This document shows positions 26,736 through 35,042 of a DNA stretch of 64,000 bases, piece after piece (within the stretch, counting starts at the first letter, position 1; every line of letters starts with the position of its first letter). The position numbers were made by a program, and so were the translations under genes. The stretch lies in contig OZ249404.1 in assembly GCA_965235075.1 (NCBI GenBank), positions 682,001 through 746,000 of the forward strand, in the 5' to 3' direction. The notes under the pieces are model-generated. The model was not told where the DNA came from, did no database searches, and saw only the letters and a program-made list of their open reading frames with translations. The stretch is from Fontibacterium medardense. GTDB taxonomy: Bacteria; Pseudomonadota; Alphaproteobacteria; Pelagibacterales; Pelagibacteraceae.

Positions 26736-27144
26736 GACTAATATTATAAAACTTTTCGAAGATAAAAAAAAATTAAAATCTAAAGAAATAATTTTTATTA
26801 AAAATTATACGTGCAAAGCAATTATTGGCTATCATGCCTTTGAGAAAATCAAACCTCAAAAATTAAGATTTAATGTTGAAATTTTAAGCAAACAAAAAAG
26901 AGTAATTGATGGAAATATTAATTCAGTACTCAATTATGAAGAAATTATTAACAAAATAAATTTTTTTTTAAAAAAAAAATATAATTTTTTAGAATCTTTT
27001 GCAAATGATTTTATTTATGAAATTTTTAAAAATCAAAATGTTCTAAATATTAAAATAAAGATTGAAAAACTAAACATAATTAAAAATACGGAATCTGTTG
27101 GAATAGAATTCTTTAAAACAAGAAATGATTATGAAAAACTTTGA
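26728..27144 (+). CDS. folB: Dihydroneopterin aldolase-like protein FolB
   Basis: Predicted dihydroneopterin aldolase/epimerase of folate synthesis. The ATG at 26728 overlaps the SDR stop; an ATG at 26683 inside the SDR gene is unlikely. The 138 aa protein has the FolB pattern: strand IFIKNYTCKAIIGYHAFE with the active-site Tyr and Glu, then NVEILS, LNYEEIINKI, FLESFANDFIYEIF and IKIEKLNIIKNTESVGIEF, with the usual K-P-ES/G-type ending partly worn. The core is shorter and more divergent than textbook FolB, so the enzyme activity is inferred. The neighbouring pteridine reductase-type SDR agrees with it. Confidence 0.8.
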   Translation: MNKTNIIKLFEDKKKLKSKEIIFIKNYTCKAIIGYHAFEKIKPQKLRFNVEILSKQKRVIDGNINSVLNYEEIINKINFFLKKKYNFLESFANDFIYEIFKNQNVLNIKIKIEKLNIIKNTESVGIEFFKTRNDYEKL

Positions 27145-28981
27145 TCTAGGCAAAAAAATCATAAAAAACATAATTCAATTTTTACCTAATGGTCCTGGTG
27201 TTTATAAAATGCTAGATGATAAAAACACTATTATTTATGTAGGAAAAGCAAAGAATTTGCCTAATAGAATAAATAGTTACATTTCATCGTCTTATTTGCC
27301 AATCAGAACAGAAAGGATGATTTCTAGCACTAAGAACTTAGAATTCATTTCAACGCAAAATGAAGCTGAAGCATTATTACTTGAGGCCAATCTAATAAAA
27401 AAAAATCAACCTCGATATAATATATTACTAAAGGACGACAAATCCTTCCCTTATATTCAGCTAACAAAATCACATAAATTTCCTCAACTAACTAAGTTTA
27501 GAGGCAAACAAAATAAAAGTGATATTTTTTTTGGTCCTTTTGCATCCCCTAGTTCGGCAAGCTGGACAATTAAAACGTTGCAAAAAGTATTCTTATTAAG
27601 AGTGTGCGATGATTCAATTTTTAATAATAGAAAGAGACCATGTATTTTACATCAAATTAAAAGATGCTCAGCTCCATGTACAAATGAAATCAACGAAGTT
27701 GACTATAATAAGCTTGTTGTAGACAGCGTTAATTTTCTAAATGGCAAATCTGCCCTTATACAAAAAAAACTTTCTAAAGAAATGGAAATTGAAAGTAAAA
27801 GATTTAACTATGAAAAAGCAGCAATAATTAGAGACAGAATAAAAGCATTAACTCAAATTCAATCATCTCAACGAATTAATAAAAATAATTTTAATAATGC
27901 AGATTTAATTGCTGCATTTCAAAAAAATAATATTACTTGCATTGAAGTATTTTTTTATAGATCAAAACAAAACTGGGGAAATCAAGCTTTTTTTCCAAAA
28001 CATGACAAAGAAGATACTATAGACGATATTATTTATTCTTTCCTAATTCAGTTTTATGAAAATAAAATCCCACCGGAAGAAATTATTTTGAGCAAAAGTA
28101 TTAAAGATTTAGATCTAATCAAAACTGCTTTAGAAAAAAAATATAATAAGAAGGTTAATATAAAAACTGCAAAAAATAATAATGAGGAGCTTTCCATAAA
28201 ATTAGCCATTAAGAATGCACAATTAGCTCTAGATAAAAAACTATTGGAGAATGATAACAATGAGCATTTTTTATCATTAATTAATAAGGAATTTAATTTA
28301 GGTTTTAACCCAAGTCTAATTGAAGTTTACGATAACAGTCATGTTCAAGGACTTAATGCGGTTGGCGCCTTTGTTGTATTTGGAAAAAATGGATTTATTA
28401 AAAAAAAATATAGAAAATTTAATATATCAAAAACAAATATTAATCCTGGAGATGATTATGGAATGTTAAAAGAAGTCCTTTCTAGAAGATTTGCAAAAAT
28501 TAAATCAAATAATGAGATTGAATCTCCGGACTTAATTGTAATTGATGGAGGGAAAGGTCATTACAATGTAGCTAGAAAAGTTTTGGACGAACTGGGGCAT
28601 TTTAGTCTTAATATGATAGCAATTGCAAAAGGTGAAAGACGAAATCAAGGTGATGAAACTTTTTATTATAATAATAAAAAGATCAAAATTAATAATAATG
28701 TATTGTTATTTTTCTTACAAAGATTACGAGACGAAGCGCACAGATTTGCAGTCTTTTCACATAGAATTAATAGAAAGAATACTTTTGCTCAATCTGCACT
28801 TGATAAAATTGAAGGCATAGGAAAAGGAAGAAAAAAATTACTATTAAATCACTTTGGTTCTGTAAAATTAATTGAGAACGCAAGTATCGAAGATATAAAA
28901 AAAATAGATGGAATAAGTGATTTAGTTGCAAATAAAGTCTATAATTTTTTCAATAGAAATAGTTTAATATCTAAAAAATGA
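27125..28981 (+). CDS. uvrC: Excinuclease ABC subunit UvrC
   Basis: Dual-incision nuclease of nucleotide excision repair. The 618 aa protein has the N-terminal GIY-YIG domain (GVYKMLDDKNTIIYVGKAKNL, near residues 25-45), the CXXC-like cysteines around RCSAPC, the UvrB-binding UVR segment, the UvrC homology/RNase H domain with EVYDNSHVQG, VVIDGGKGHYNVA and RDEAHRFA, and a C-terminal helix-hairpin-helix pair (IEGIGKGRKKLLLNHFGS and IKKIDGISDLVA). It may start at 27131. It overlaps the folB end and the pgsA start by 4 bases. Confidence 0.96.
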   Translation: MIMKNFDLGKKIIKNIIQFLPNGPGVYKMLDDKNTIIYVGKAKNLPNRINSYISSSYLPIRTERMISSTKNLEFISTQNEAEALLLEANLIKKNQPRYNILLKDDKSFPYIQLTKSHKFPQLTKFRGKQNKSDIFFGPFASPSSASWTIKTLQKVFLLRVCDDSIFNNRKRPCILHQIKRCSAPCTNEINEVDYNKLVVDSVNFLNGKSALIQKKLSKEMEIESKRFNYEKAAIIRDRIKALTQIQSSQRINKNNFNNADLIAAFQKNNITCIEVFFYRSKQNWGNQAFFPKHDKEDTIDDIIYSFLIQFYENKIPPEEIILSKSIKDLDLIKTALEKKYNKKVNIKTAKNNNEELSIKLAIKNAQLALDKKLLENDNNEHFLSLINKEFNLGFNPSLIEVYDNSHVQGLNAVGAFVVFGKNGFIKKKYRKFNISKTNINPGDDYGMLKEVLSRRFAKIKSNNEIESPDLIVIDGGKGHYNVARKVLDELGHFSLNMIAIAKGERRNQGDETFYYNNKKIKINNNVLLFFLQRLRDEAHRFAVFSHRINRKNTFAQSALDKIEGIGKGRKKLLLNHFGSVKLIENASIEDIKKIDGISDLVANKVYNFFNRNSLISKK

Positions 28982-29529
28982 AAATTCCCAACATTTTAAC
29001 TATCGGAAGAATTCTTATTGCTCCGATATTAGTAATAGTTTTCTACTTTCCTGGAGAATTAAGTGATTGGTTATCTTGCACAATATTTGTCATAGCTGCT
29101 TTTACAGATTATCTCGATGGATTTTTTGCTAGATTATATAAACAACAATCGAAATTTGGTGAACTGCTAGATCCAATTGCAGATAAAGTTCTAGTTGCAA
29201 CAGCGCTAGCACTCTTAATAATGAGTCAAACCATCAAAGGTCCCCATGTAGTGGCAGCAATTATAATAATAACAAGAGAAATTTTAATTTCAGGACTAAG
29301 AGAGTTTTTAGCAAAAGCAAAAATTTATATTCCTGTAACAAATTTATCTAAAGGAAAAACCGTGATACAAATGATTGCTATCTCTATTTTATTAGCTGGA
29401 ATCAGTGGCGATAAATTTTTATTTAATTATGGAATTCAATTAGGAATATATTTGCTTTGGATGTCTGCAGCATTAACACTTTGGACCGGATACGCTTACT
29501 TAAGAAAAGGAATAGATCTTATTGACTAA
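28978..29529 (+). CDS. pgsA: CDP-diacylglycerol--glycerol-3-phosphate 3-phosphatidyltransferase PgsA
   Basis: Integral inner-membrane enzyme that makes phosphatidylglycerol phosphate. The 183 aa protein opens with PNILTIGRILIAP and carries the CDP-alcohol phosphatidyltransferase signature D-G-x2-A-R-x8-G-x3-D-x3-D within DYLDGFFARL..FGELLDPIADK (about residues 42-66). Several hydrophobic segments follow, with the typical ITREILISGLRE motif. It starts 4 bases before the uvrC stop and ends 9 bases from the convergent ilvE stop. Confidence 0.95.
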   Translation: MKIPNILTIGRILIAPILVIVFYFPGELSDWLSCTIFVIAAFTDYLDGFFARLYKQQSKFGELLDPIADKVLVATALALLIMSQTIKGPHVVAAIIIITREILISGLREFLAKAKIYIPVTNLSKGKTVIQMIAISILLAGISGDKFLFNYGIQLGIYLLWMSAALTLWTGYAYLRKGIDLID

Positions 29530-29538
29530 TTATTCTTA

Positions 29539-30420
29539 TTAATTTTTATTAACTAATTTTGAATAATCGTCATCTAACTTTTTAATCATATCAACCACGC
29601 TAAACTTAACATCTCCAATTTGAGATACAGGAGTCACCTCGGCTGCAGTACCTGTTAAAAAACAACCATCAAATTTATTGAGTTCATCAAGTTTTATTTT
29701 TCTCTCTAAAACTTTAATCTGAAGTTGTTTTGCAATTCCTATAATTGATCTTCTGGTAATTCCGTCCAAAAAAGAATCTGCTATCGGAGTGTGAATTTCA
29801 TTATTCTTTGTATTAATAAAAAAAATATTTGCTCCAGTGGCTTCTGCAATGTTTCCCTGATAATCCATCATTAAAGCATCATGATAACCATTTTTCTCGG
29901 CTTCATGCTTGGACAAAGTTGAAATCATATACAAACCCGAAGCTTTTGTGTCCCAAGGAATGGAATCTGGTGCCGGTTTCTTCCATTTAGAGATTCCCAG
30001 TCTAATTCCTTTTATTTTAATTTGCGGATCAAAATAAGAGCCCCATTCCCATGTCGCTATAGCTAAATGAATCTGACTTTTTTGCGCAGATATTGCCATC
30101 ATCTCACTTCCTCTCCACACAACTGGTCTCACATAGCCGCTCTTAACATTTTGTACAGAAATAATTTCTTTACATGCATTGTCTATTTCTTCTGCAGAAT
30201 AAGGAATCTTCATACCCATTCTGTCGGCCGAATGAATTAATCTATTAGTATGTTCTCTTAATTTAAAAATTTCTCCATTATAAACACGTTCACCTTCAAA
30301 GACACAGCTAGCATAATGAAGTCCGTGACTAAGAATATGTAAATTAGCTTCTTTCCAGTCTACAAGTTTACCATTGTACCAAATTTTTCCTGATCTTTTA
30401 TCAAAAGGGATTGGATCCAT
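29539..30420 (-). CDS. ilvE: Branched-chain amino acid aminotransferase IlvE (class IV)
   Basis: PLP enzyme for the last step of Val, Leu and Ile synthesis and for their breakdown. The 293 aa protein is a fold-type IV aminotransferase: GKIWYNGKLVDWKEANLHILSHGLHYA at the start, EGERVYNGEIFKL, DTKASGLYMISTLS with the PLP-binding lysine, HDALMMDYQGNIAEATGANIFF, and the phosphate-binding DGITRRSIIGIAK and FLTGTAAEVTPV. It diverges from the marR gene across a 90-base gap that holds a 21-base inverted repeat, whose left arm covers a TTGACA on this strand. Confidence 0.93.
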   Translation of the reverse strand: MDPIPFDKRSGKIWYNGKLVDWKEANLHILSHGLHYASCVFEGERVYNGEIFKLREHTNRLIHSADRMGMKIPYSAEEIDNACKEIISVQNVKSGYVRPVVWRGSEMMAISAQKSQIHLAIATWEWGSYFDPQIKIKGIRLGISKWKKPAPDSIPWDTKASGLYMISTLSKHEAEKNGYHDALMMDYQGNIAEATGANIFFINTKNNEIHTPIADSFLDGITRRSIIGIAKQLQIKVLERKIKLDELNKFDGCFLTGTAAEVTPVSQIGDVKFSVVDMIKKLDDDYSKLVNKN

Positions 30421-30474
30421 TAAAGTTTAAAGTAGTAAATAATTAAAATTGTATTGGTAAATAAGTAAAGTAGA

Positions 30475-30495
30475 TATGTCAATAAAACTGACATA
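30475..30495. promoter_or_regulatory. Inverted repeat between ilvE and marR, likely MarR operator
   Basis: TATGTCA (30475-30481) and TGACATA (30489-30495) are perfect 7-base inverted arms with a 7-base spacer. The site lies 16 bases before the ATG of a MarR-family regulator, the usual place and size of a MarR operator. The left arm contains TTGACA on the minus strand (30477-30482), usable as a -35 box towards ilvE. Binding by the adjacent regulator is an inference. Confidence 0.55.
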
Positions 30496-30498
30496 CAA

Positions 30499-30504
30499 TA
30501 TAAT
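30499..30504 (+). promoter_or_regulatory. TATAAT -10 element before marR
   Basis: A perfect TATAAT begins 4 bases after the inverted repeat and ends 7 bases before the marR ATG at 30511. If it is the -10 box, transcription would begin at or next to the ATG, giving a leaderless or nearly leaderless message. No good -35 is seen at 17 bases. Confidence 0.35.
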
Positions 30505-30510
30505 TTTAAA

Positions 30511-30948
30511 ATGAAAGACCTTTTATATTTAAGAGAAAAAAGTTTAAAAGAAATAATAGAACTTATTTTTCAAGTATATATAGATTCATATTCAGATCCA
30601 CATGAAGTACTAAAAAAAAATTCTTTTGGTAGAGCGCATCATAGACTTCTTTGTATCATAGAAGGAAATCCCAACATCAGCATTGCTGATATATTAAGAA
30701 AATTAAAAATTACTAAACAAAGTTTAAGTAGAGTTCTACAAGATCTAATAAAAAAAAACATCATATCGCAAAAAAAAGGAACAAAAGACGGCAGACAGAG
30801 GGAGTTGGTTCTGACTGAAAAGGGCATAAAACTTTGTGATGAAATATTTAATAAACAAAAAAAAAGAATAATTAATGCACTTAAAAATTCAAGTTCGGAT
30901 GAAGTTGCAAACTTTAAATCAATAATGAAAAAAATAATTAATGGATAA
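30511..30948 (+). CDS. MarR-family transcriptional regulator
   Basis: A 145 aa winged-helix regulator. The DNA-binding core is RAHHRLLCIIEGNPNISIADILRKLKITKQSLSRVLQDLIKKNII (residues about 44-88), where helix three KQSLSRVLQDL is the recognition helix. The wing is SQKKGTKDGRQRELVLTEKG with the DxR motif of MarR proteins. A perfect 21-base inverted repeat lies 16 bases upstream, so it probably controls its own operon. The stop overlaps the start of the ompR-like gene by 8 bases, forming a marR-ompR-envZ unit. The ligand is unknown. Confidence 0.9.
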   Translation: MKDLLYLREKSLKEIIELIFQVYIDSYSDPHEVLKKNSFGRAHHRLLCIIEGNPNISIADILRKLKITKQSLSRVLQDLIKKNIISQKKGTKDGRQRELVLTEKGIKLCDEIFNKQKKRIINALKNSSSDEVANFKSIMKKIING

Positions 30949-31621
30949 TTCAAAAATACATATTCTGATTGTTGATGATGATGACAAAATAAGAGATTTA
31001 TTAAAAAAATATTTAAAAAATAATAATTTTTTTGTATCTACGGCAATAAACGCATCTGATGCTGAAGAAAAATTAAAAATTGTTAAATTTGATCTGGCAA
31101 TTATTGATATAATGATGCCAGGCAAAGACGGTTTGCAACTTACAAAGGAAATTAGAGAAAAAATTGATTTACCAATTATTCTTCTTACGGCTAAAGGCGA
31201 GGCCGAGGATAGAGTGAGAGGATTAGAATTGGGAGCAGAAGATTACTTGCCAAAACCTTTTGAGCCAAAAGAGCTTTTGTTAAGAATTAAAAATGTAATT
31301 AAAAGAATCAAAAAAGATAAACATATAATAACTGTAATTAAGATAGGAAAAGCTAATATTAATATTAAAAAAATGGAAATTCAAAAAGATAAAAAAATAA
31401 TAAAAATTAATGCTAGTGAAAAAATTCTATTAGAAAACATGATTAGTTCTGCAGGAAAAATATTTTCGAGAGAAGAAATATCAAAGATTGCCAACTTAAC
31501 ACAGGAAAGAAGCATAGATGTCCTGGTTACAAGACTAAGACAAAAAATCGAACCAGATCCAAAAAATCCTAAGTACTTACAAACAGTCCGTGGTACCGGC
31601 TATGTGTTGTGGCTAGATTGA
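30941..31621 (+). CDS. ompR: OmpR-family response regulator
   Basis: Two-component DNA-binding regulator of 226 aa. The receiver domain (about 6-120) keeps the acidic pocket DDDD at 12-15, the phosphoacceptor Asp56 (IIDIMMPG), Thr83 (LLTAKGE) and Lys105 (LPKPF). The C-terminal half is the winged-helix trans_reg_C domain with SREEISKIANLTQERSIDVLVTRLRQKIEPDP and RTRGTGY-like VRGTGYVLW. It lies between a MarR-type regulator and its kinase, one base from the kinase start. SAR11 genomes carry only a few two-component pairs, and this resembles the EnvZ/OmpR one. Confidence 0.93.
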   Translation: MDNSKIHILIVDDDDKIRDLLKKYLKNNNFFVSTAINASDAEEKLKIVKFDLAIIDIMMPGKDGLQLTKEIREKIDLPIILLTAKGEAEDRVRGLELGAEDYLPKPFEPKELLLRIKNVIKRIKKDKHIITVIKIGKANINIKKMEIQKDKKIIKINASEKILLENMISSAGKIFSREEISKIANLTQERSIDVLVTRLRQKIEPDPKNPKYLQTVRGTGYVLWLD

Positions 31622-31622
31622 A

Positions 31623-32933
31623 ATGCTAAGAAAAATATTTCCCAGAACTTTACTTTTTAGATCATTACTAATTGTAATAGCTCCAATAATACTTATTCAA
31701 ATTATCGTTGGAGGAGTTTTTTTTGATAGCATTTGGTACAAAACAAACAGGGGTTTAGTTAGATCTGCGGCAAACGAAATAAACACATTTTTAGCTCTCT
31801 ACCCTGAGTTCAAACAAAAAAACAAAAGTAATGAGTTAGTTAATATTTATAAAGATAAAAGCGGCATAATAATCTCAATCAAAAAGGAAACTCAGCAACT
31901 TCCATCTATGGAAACAGTAAAGTGGTACAGTTTATATGACAGAATTGTCTTAGAAGAATTTTCAGAAAAAATAAAAAATCCATACTGGCATAATGTCAGA
32001 TTTAATAGTTCATATGTTCAAGTATTAGTACTCTTAAATAAGAATGAAGTTATTGAATTTTTAGTACCTAAATCAAAAATAAGATCTACATCAGGAAGAA
32101 TATTTGCGCTTTGGATTACTGTCCCTTCATTAATATTTCTTTTTATTTCAATAATTTTTCTACGCAACCAAATAAGACCTATCGTTCTTCTTTCTCAGGC
32201 AGCAGAAAGATTTGGTAAAGGGCAATTTGATAGTGATTTTAAAGTATCAGGAGCTCTTGAAATTAGACAGGCTTCTTATGAATTTGAAAGAATGAAAAGA
32301 AGAATTCTGAAACATATTAGTCAAAGAACAGCTATGTTATCTGGTATTAGTCACGATCTAAAAACACCTCTAACCAGATTAAAATTACAAATCGAGCTTT
32401 TAAACAAAAATCAAAAATTAAATTCTCTAAAAGAAGAAATTAACGAAATGGAGAAAATGATTAATGAATATCTTGATTTTGCAAGCAATCAATATTCGCA
32501 GCCTGCAGAAAAATTTAATATTGTCCAATTAATTCAAAATTTAATTGATAAAAGTTTTAAAAAAAATATTAAAATAAAAAGTCCTAAAAGTTTAATATTA
32601 TCTGGAAGAAAAAATCTAATTAGAAGATGTATTGCTAATATCATAAACAATTCTCAAAAATATGCAGAAAATATTTCAATTACGTGTAAAAAAGTAAAAA
32701 AAACCATTCTAATTAATATTGATGATGATGGCCCCGGAATTGCGGATGAGCACAAAGAAAAGGTATTTAGACCGTTTTATAGAGTGGACAAATCAAGATC
32801 TCTTAAAGATAGTAATGTAGGATTAGGTCTTTCAATTGTAGAAGATATTGTCAATTCTCATGGTGGGACTGTAAAACTATTAAACAATCCAAAAGGCAAA
32901 GGCCTAAGAGTTTCTTTATCTTTTCCTAACTAG
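31623..32933 (+). CDS. envZ: EnvZ-type sensor histidine kinase
   Basis: Inner-membrane histidine kinase of 436 aa. It has two membrane segments (about residues 11-35 and 163-181) around a periplasmic domain of about 125 aa, a HAMP linker (NQIRPIVLLSQAAERFGKG), the HisKA H-box with phosphoacceptor His244 (GISHDLKTPLTRLK), and a HATPase domain with NIINNSQKYA (N box), DDGPGI (G1) and GLGLSI (G2). The periplasmic sensor domain is not recognisable, so the stimulus is unknown. The 3' end overlaps the convergent ubiK-like gene by 18 bases. Confidence 0.93.
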   Translation: MLRKIFPRTLLFRSLLIVIAPIILIQIIVGGVFFDSIWYKTNRGLVRSAANEINTFLALYPEFKQKNKSNELVNIYKDKSGIIISIKKETQQLPSMETVKWYSLYDRIVLEEFSEKIKNPYWHNVRFNSSYVQVLVLLNKNEVIEFLVPKSKIRSTSGRIFALWITVPSLIFLFISIIFLRNQIRPIVLLSQAAERFGKGQFDSDFKVSGALEIRQASYEFERMKRRILKHISQRTAMLSGISHDLKTPLTRLKLQIELLNKNQKLNSLKEEINEMEKMINEYLDFASNQYSQPAEKFNIVQLIQNLIDKSFKKNIKIKSPKSLILSGRKNLIRRCIANIINNSQKYAENISITCKKVKKTILINIDDDGPGIADEHKEKVFRPFYRVDKSRSLKDSNVGLGLSIVEDIVNSHGGTVKLLNNPKGKGLRVSLSFPN

Positions 32934-33146
32934 TTTTTTCAACCTTTCTATTTCTAAGTTGAGTTTGTTTATTTTGCTTTTCATTTGCATCAGATCTTCC
33001 TGAGAAGAATTGTTAAAATGATGCATGATCTTTTCTTTTTTAAACTGAATAATATTACTTATTTCTTGCTTGATGTCTTTTGCGGTTAAAATCCCTAATT
33101 GAAATAAATTTACAAAATCATTGATAACTTTTTTATAATTATTCAT
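32916..33146 (-). CDS. ubiK: UbiK/BMFP family accessory protein
   Basis: A 76 aa protein that matches the BMFP (membrane fusogenic) family, whose E. coli member UbiK is an accessory factor of ubiquinone synthesis. The N-terminal half is an amphipathic helix (INDFVNLFQLGILTAKDIKQEI), and the C-terminal half is a coiled coil with the family's SQEDLMQMKSKINKLNLEIERLKK pattern. Ubiquinone involvement here is inferred from the family. It lies antisense to the envZ tail by 18 bases and diverges from lgt. Confidence 0.85.
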   Translation of the reverse strand: MNNYKKVINDFVNLFQLGILTAKDIKQEISNIIQFKKEKIMHHFNNSSQEDLMQMKSKINKLNLEIERLKKLVRKR

Positions 33147-33193
33147 GTATTCTTCTTGATGATATAGTTATAAATAATTCTAAGATTATTTAA

Positions 33194-33994
33194 ATGTTTA
33201 TTCACAATCTAAATCCAGTCATTATAAATTTTGGTTTTCTAGAAATTCGCTGGTACTCATTGGCTTACATTGCTGGCATATTCTTTGGTTTTTACTATGC
33301 AAAACATTTAATTAAAAAGCACTGGGATAAAGAAAAAATCAATATTCAAAATCTTGATAATTTTTTGATTTATCTAATTTTGGGAATTATTTTCGGGGGT
33401 AGAATTGGATATATTTTATTCTATAATTTTAATTATTACTTACACAATCCAATTGAAATCTTATTTTTATGGCAAGGTGGGATGTCTTTTCATGGAGGTG
33501 CTATCGGCGTTTTTATAGCTTCAATAATTTTTGCAAAAAAAAATAAAATTAGAATACTTGTTTTGACAGACATAATTGTCTGTGTCGCTTCGATCGGTAT
33601 ATTTCTAGGAAGAATTGCTAATTTTATAAATGGAGAATTATATGGAAAAAAAACTTTTTCGAATTATGGGGTAATATTTCCAAAAGTTGACATGGAACTA
33701 AGACATCCGTCGCAACTATACCAAGCTATTCTTGAAGGTTTAATATTATTTTTATTGTTAAATATTATTTTAAAATATAAAAAAAAATTATTTAACGGCG
33801 AATTATCTTGTTATTTTTTAATTTTTTATTCTGTATTTAGAATTATATCAGAAATGTTTAGGGAGCCAGATAAGCATATAGGCTATATAATTTTTAATTT
33901 ATCTTTAGGCACGTGTATAAGTCTATGTTTTTTAATCTTTGGAATAATTGCATATAAAATAATTAAAGATGAATCGTATAGAAAAATTAATTAG
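33194..33994 (+). CDS. lgt: Prolipoprotein diacylglyceryl transferase Lgt
   Basis: Inner-membrane enzyme that attaches diacylglycerol to the lipobox cysteine of prolipoproteins. The 266 aa protein has about seven membrane segments and the family landmarks: the opening IRWYSLAYIAGI, FGGRIGYILFYN, WQGGMSFHGGAIG, and the Lgt signature GRIANFINGELYGKK (about residues 139-153). The PSQLYQAILEG segment follows. It precedes the MidA-type gene with a 26-base overlap. Confidence 0.95.
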   Translation: MFIHNLNPVIINFGFLEIRWYSLAYIAGIFFGFYYAKHLIKKHWDKEKINIQNLDNFLIYLILGIIFGGRIGYILFYNFNYYLHNPIEILFLWQGGMSFHGGAIGVFIASIIFAKKNKIRILVLTDIIVCVASIGIFLGRIANFINGELYGKKTFSNYGVIFPKVDMELRHPSQLYQAILEGLILFLLLNIILKYKKKLFNGELSCYFLIFYSVFRIISEMFREPDKHIGYIIFNLSLGTCISLCFLIFGIIAYKIIKDESYRKIN

Positions 33995-35042
33995 TAAAAA
34001 AAAATTTATTCCGTTAAATCAATTTATTAATATCGCATTGTACGACAAAAAATTAGGCTACTATCAAAATAAAAAGATATTTGGCCGAGATGGAGATTTT
34101 ATAACATCTCCACTAATATCTAGCATTTTTTCAGAAATGATAACTGTGTGGATTGTTTCTTATTGGATTTCTATAAAAAAACCAAAAAAGATTAACATAT
34201 TAGAATTGGGTCCTGGGAATGGTTTGATGATCAAACAAATAATAAATTCAATTAAAAAAATTAAAACTTTTAATGCAACATTTAATGTTTATTTACATGA
34301 AAAAAGTGAAAAATTAATAAAAATTCAAAAAAATAACTTAAATGATTTTAAAAATATTATTTGGATTAAAAATATCAATAAAATTAATCAAGATCCAACA
34401 ATAATTATAGCAAACGAATTTTTTGACGCATTTCCTATAAAACAATTTTATAAAGAAAATAATAATTGGTACGAACAATGTGTTGCCTTTAAGGATAGTA
34501 GTAAAAAAAATATTACTTATTACAAAAATAAAATTAATAATAACTCTTTTAAAAAATATTCAAAATTTTACAATGTTAATAAAAGCAAAATTATAGAATA
34601 CCCAGTCAATGTCGAAACTTATCTTAATTCAATATCTAAAATTATAAAAAAAAATAATGGGATTTTTCTAATGTTTGATTACGGTTATTCAAGCGTTCTT
34701 GGAAAAAATACTATTAGAGCAATAAAAAAACATAGAATTGTTGATTTGTTAAAAGAATATACTGATTGCGATATTACATTTGATATCAATTTCAATATAT
34801 TAAAGAATATTTTTAAAAGAAATAATATCCAAAATATTGGAACCGTATCTCAAAACTTTTTTTTACAAAAATTAGGAATTATGGAAAGAGCAGATCAAAT
34901 AATCAAAAAACAAGATGCATCAGCTAGTAAAAACTTAATTCTAAGTATTAATAAATTAATTAATCCAAAAGTAATGGGGAATACTTTTCATGCATTGGCT
35001 TTTTCTAATAAAAACTGCAAATTTAATCTTGGATTTATTTAA
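33969..35042 (+). CDS. MidA/NDUFAF7-family SAM-dependent methyltransferase
   Basis: A 357 aa class I SAM methyltransferase of the MidA family, whose human member NDUFAF7 methylates an arginine of complex I subunit NDUFS2. Seen: an N-terminal helical part with FINIALYDKKLGYYQNKKIFGRDGDFITSP, the SAM motif NILELGPGNGLMIKQI, IIIANEFFDAFPIKQF (motif with the acidic NEF-DA), and IFLMFDYGYS. A role in complex I assembly is an inference from homologues. The start overlaps lgt by 26 bases and the stop is one base before pgeF. Confidence 0.88.
   Translation: MNRIEKLISKKKFIPLNQFINIALYDKKLGYYQNKKIFGRDGDFITSPLISSIFSEMITVWIVSYWISIKKPKKINILELGPGNGLMIKQIINSIKKIKTFNATFNVYLHEKSEKLIKIQKNNLNDFKNIIWIKNINKINQDPTIIIANEFFDAFPIKQFYKENNNWYEQCVAFKDSSKKNITYYKNKINNNSFKKYSKFYNVNKSKIIEYPVNVETYLNSISKIIKKNNGIFLMFDYGYSSVLGKNTIRAIKKHRIVDLLKEYTDCDITFDINFNILKNIFKRNNIQNIGTVSQNFFLQKLGIMERADQIIKKQDASASKNLILSINKLINPKVMGNTFHALAFSNKNCKFNLGFI

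Noticed and set aside
30639..31125. Phe/Leu-rich frames antisense to marR and ompR
   Set aside because: Each lies opposite a gene with full family motifs; the Phe- and Ile-rich composition is that of AT-rich antisense.
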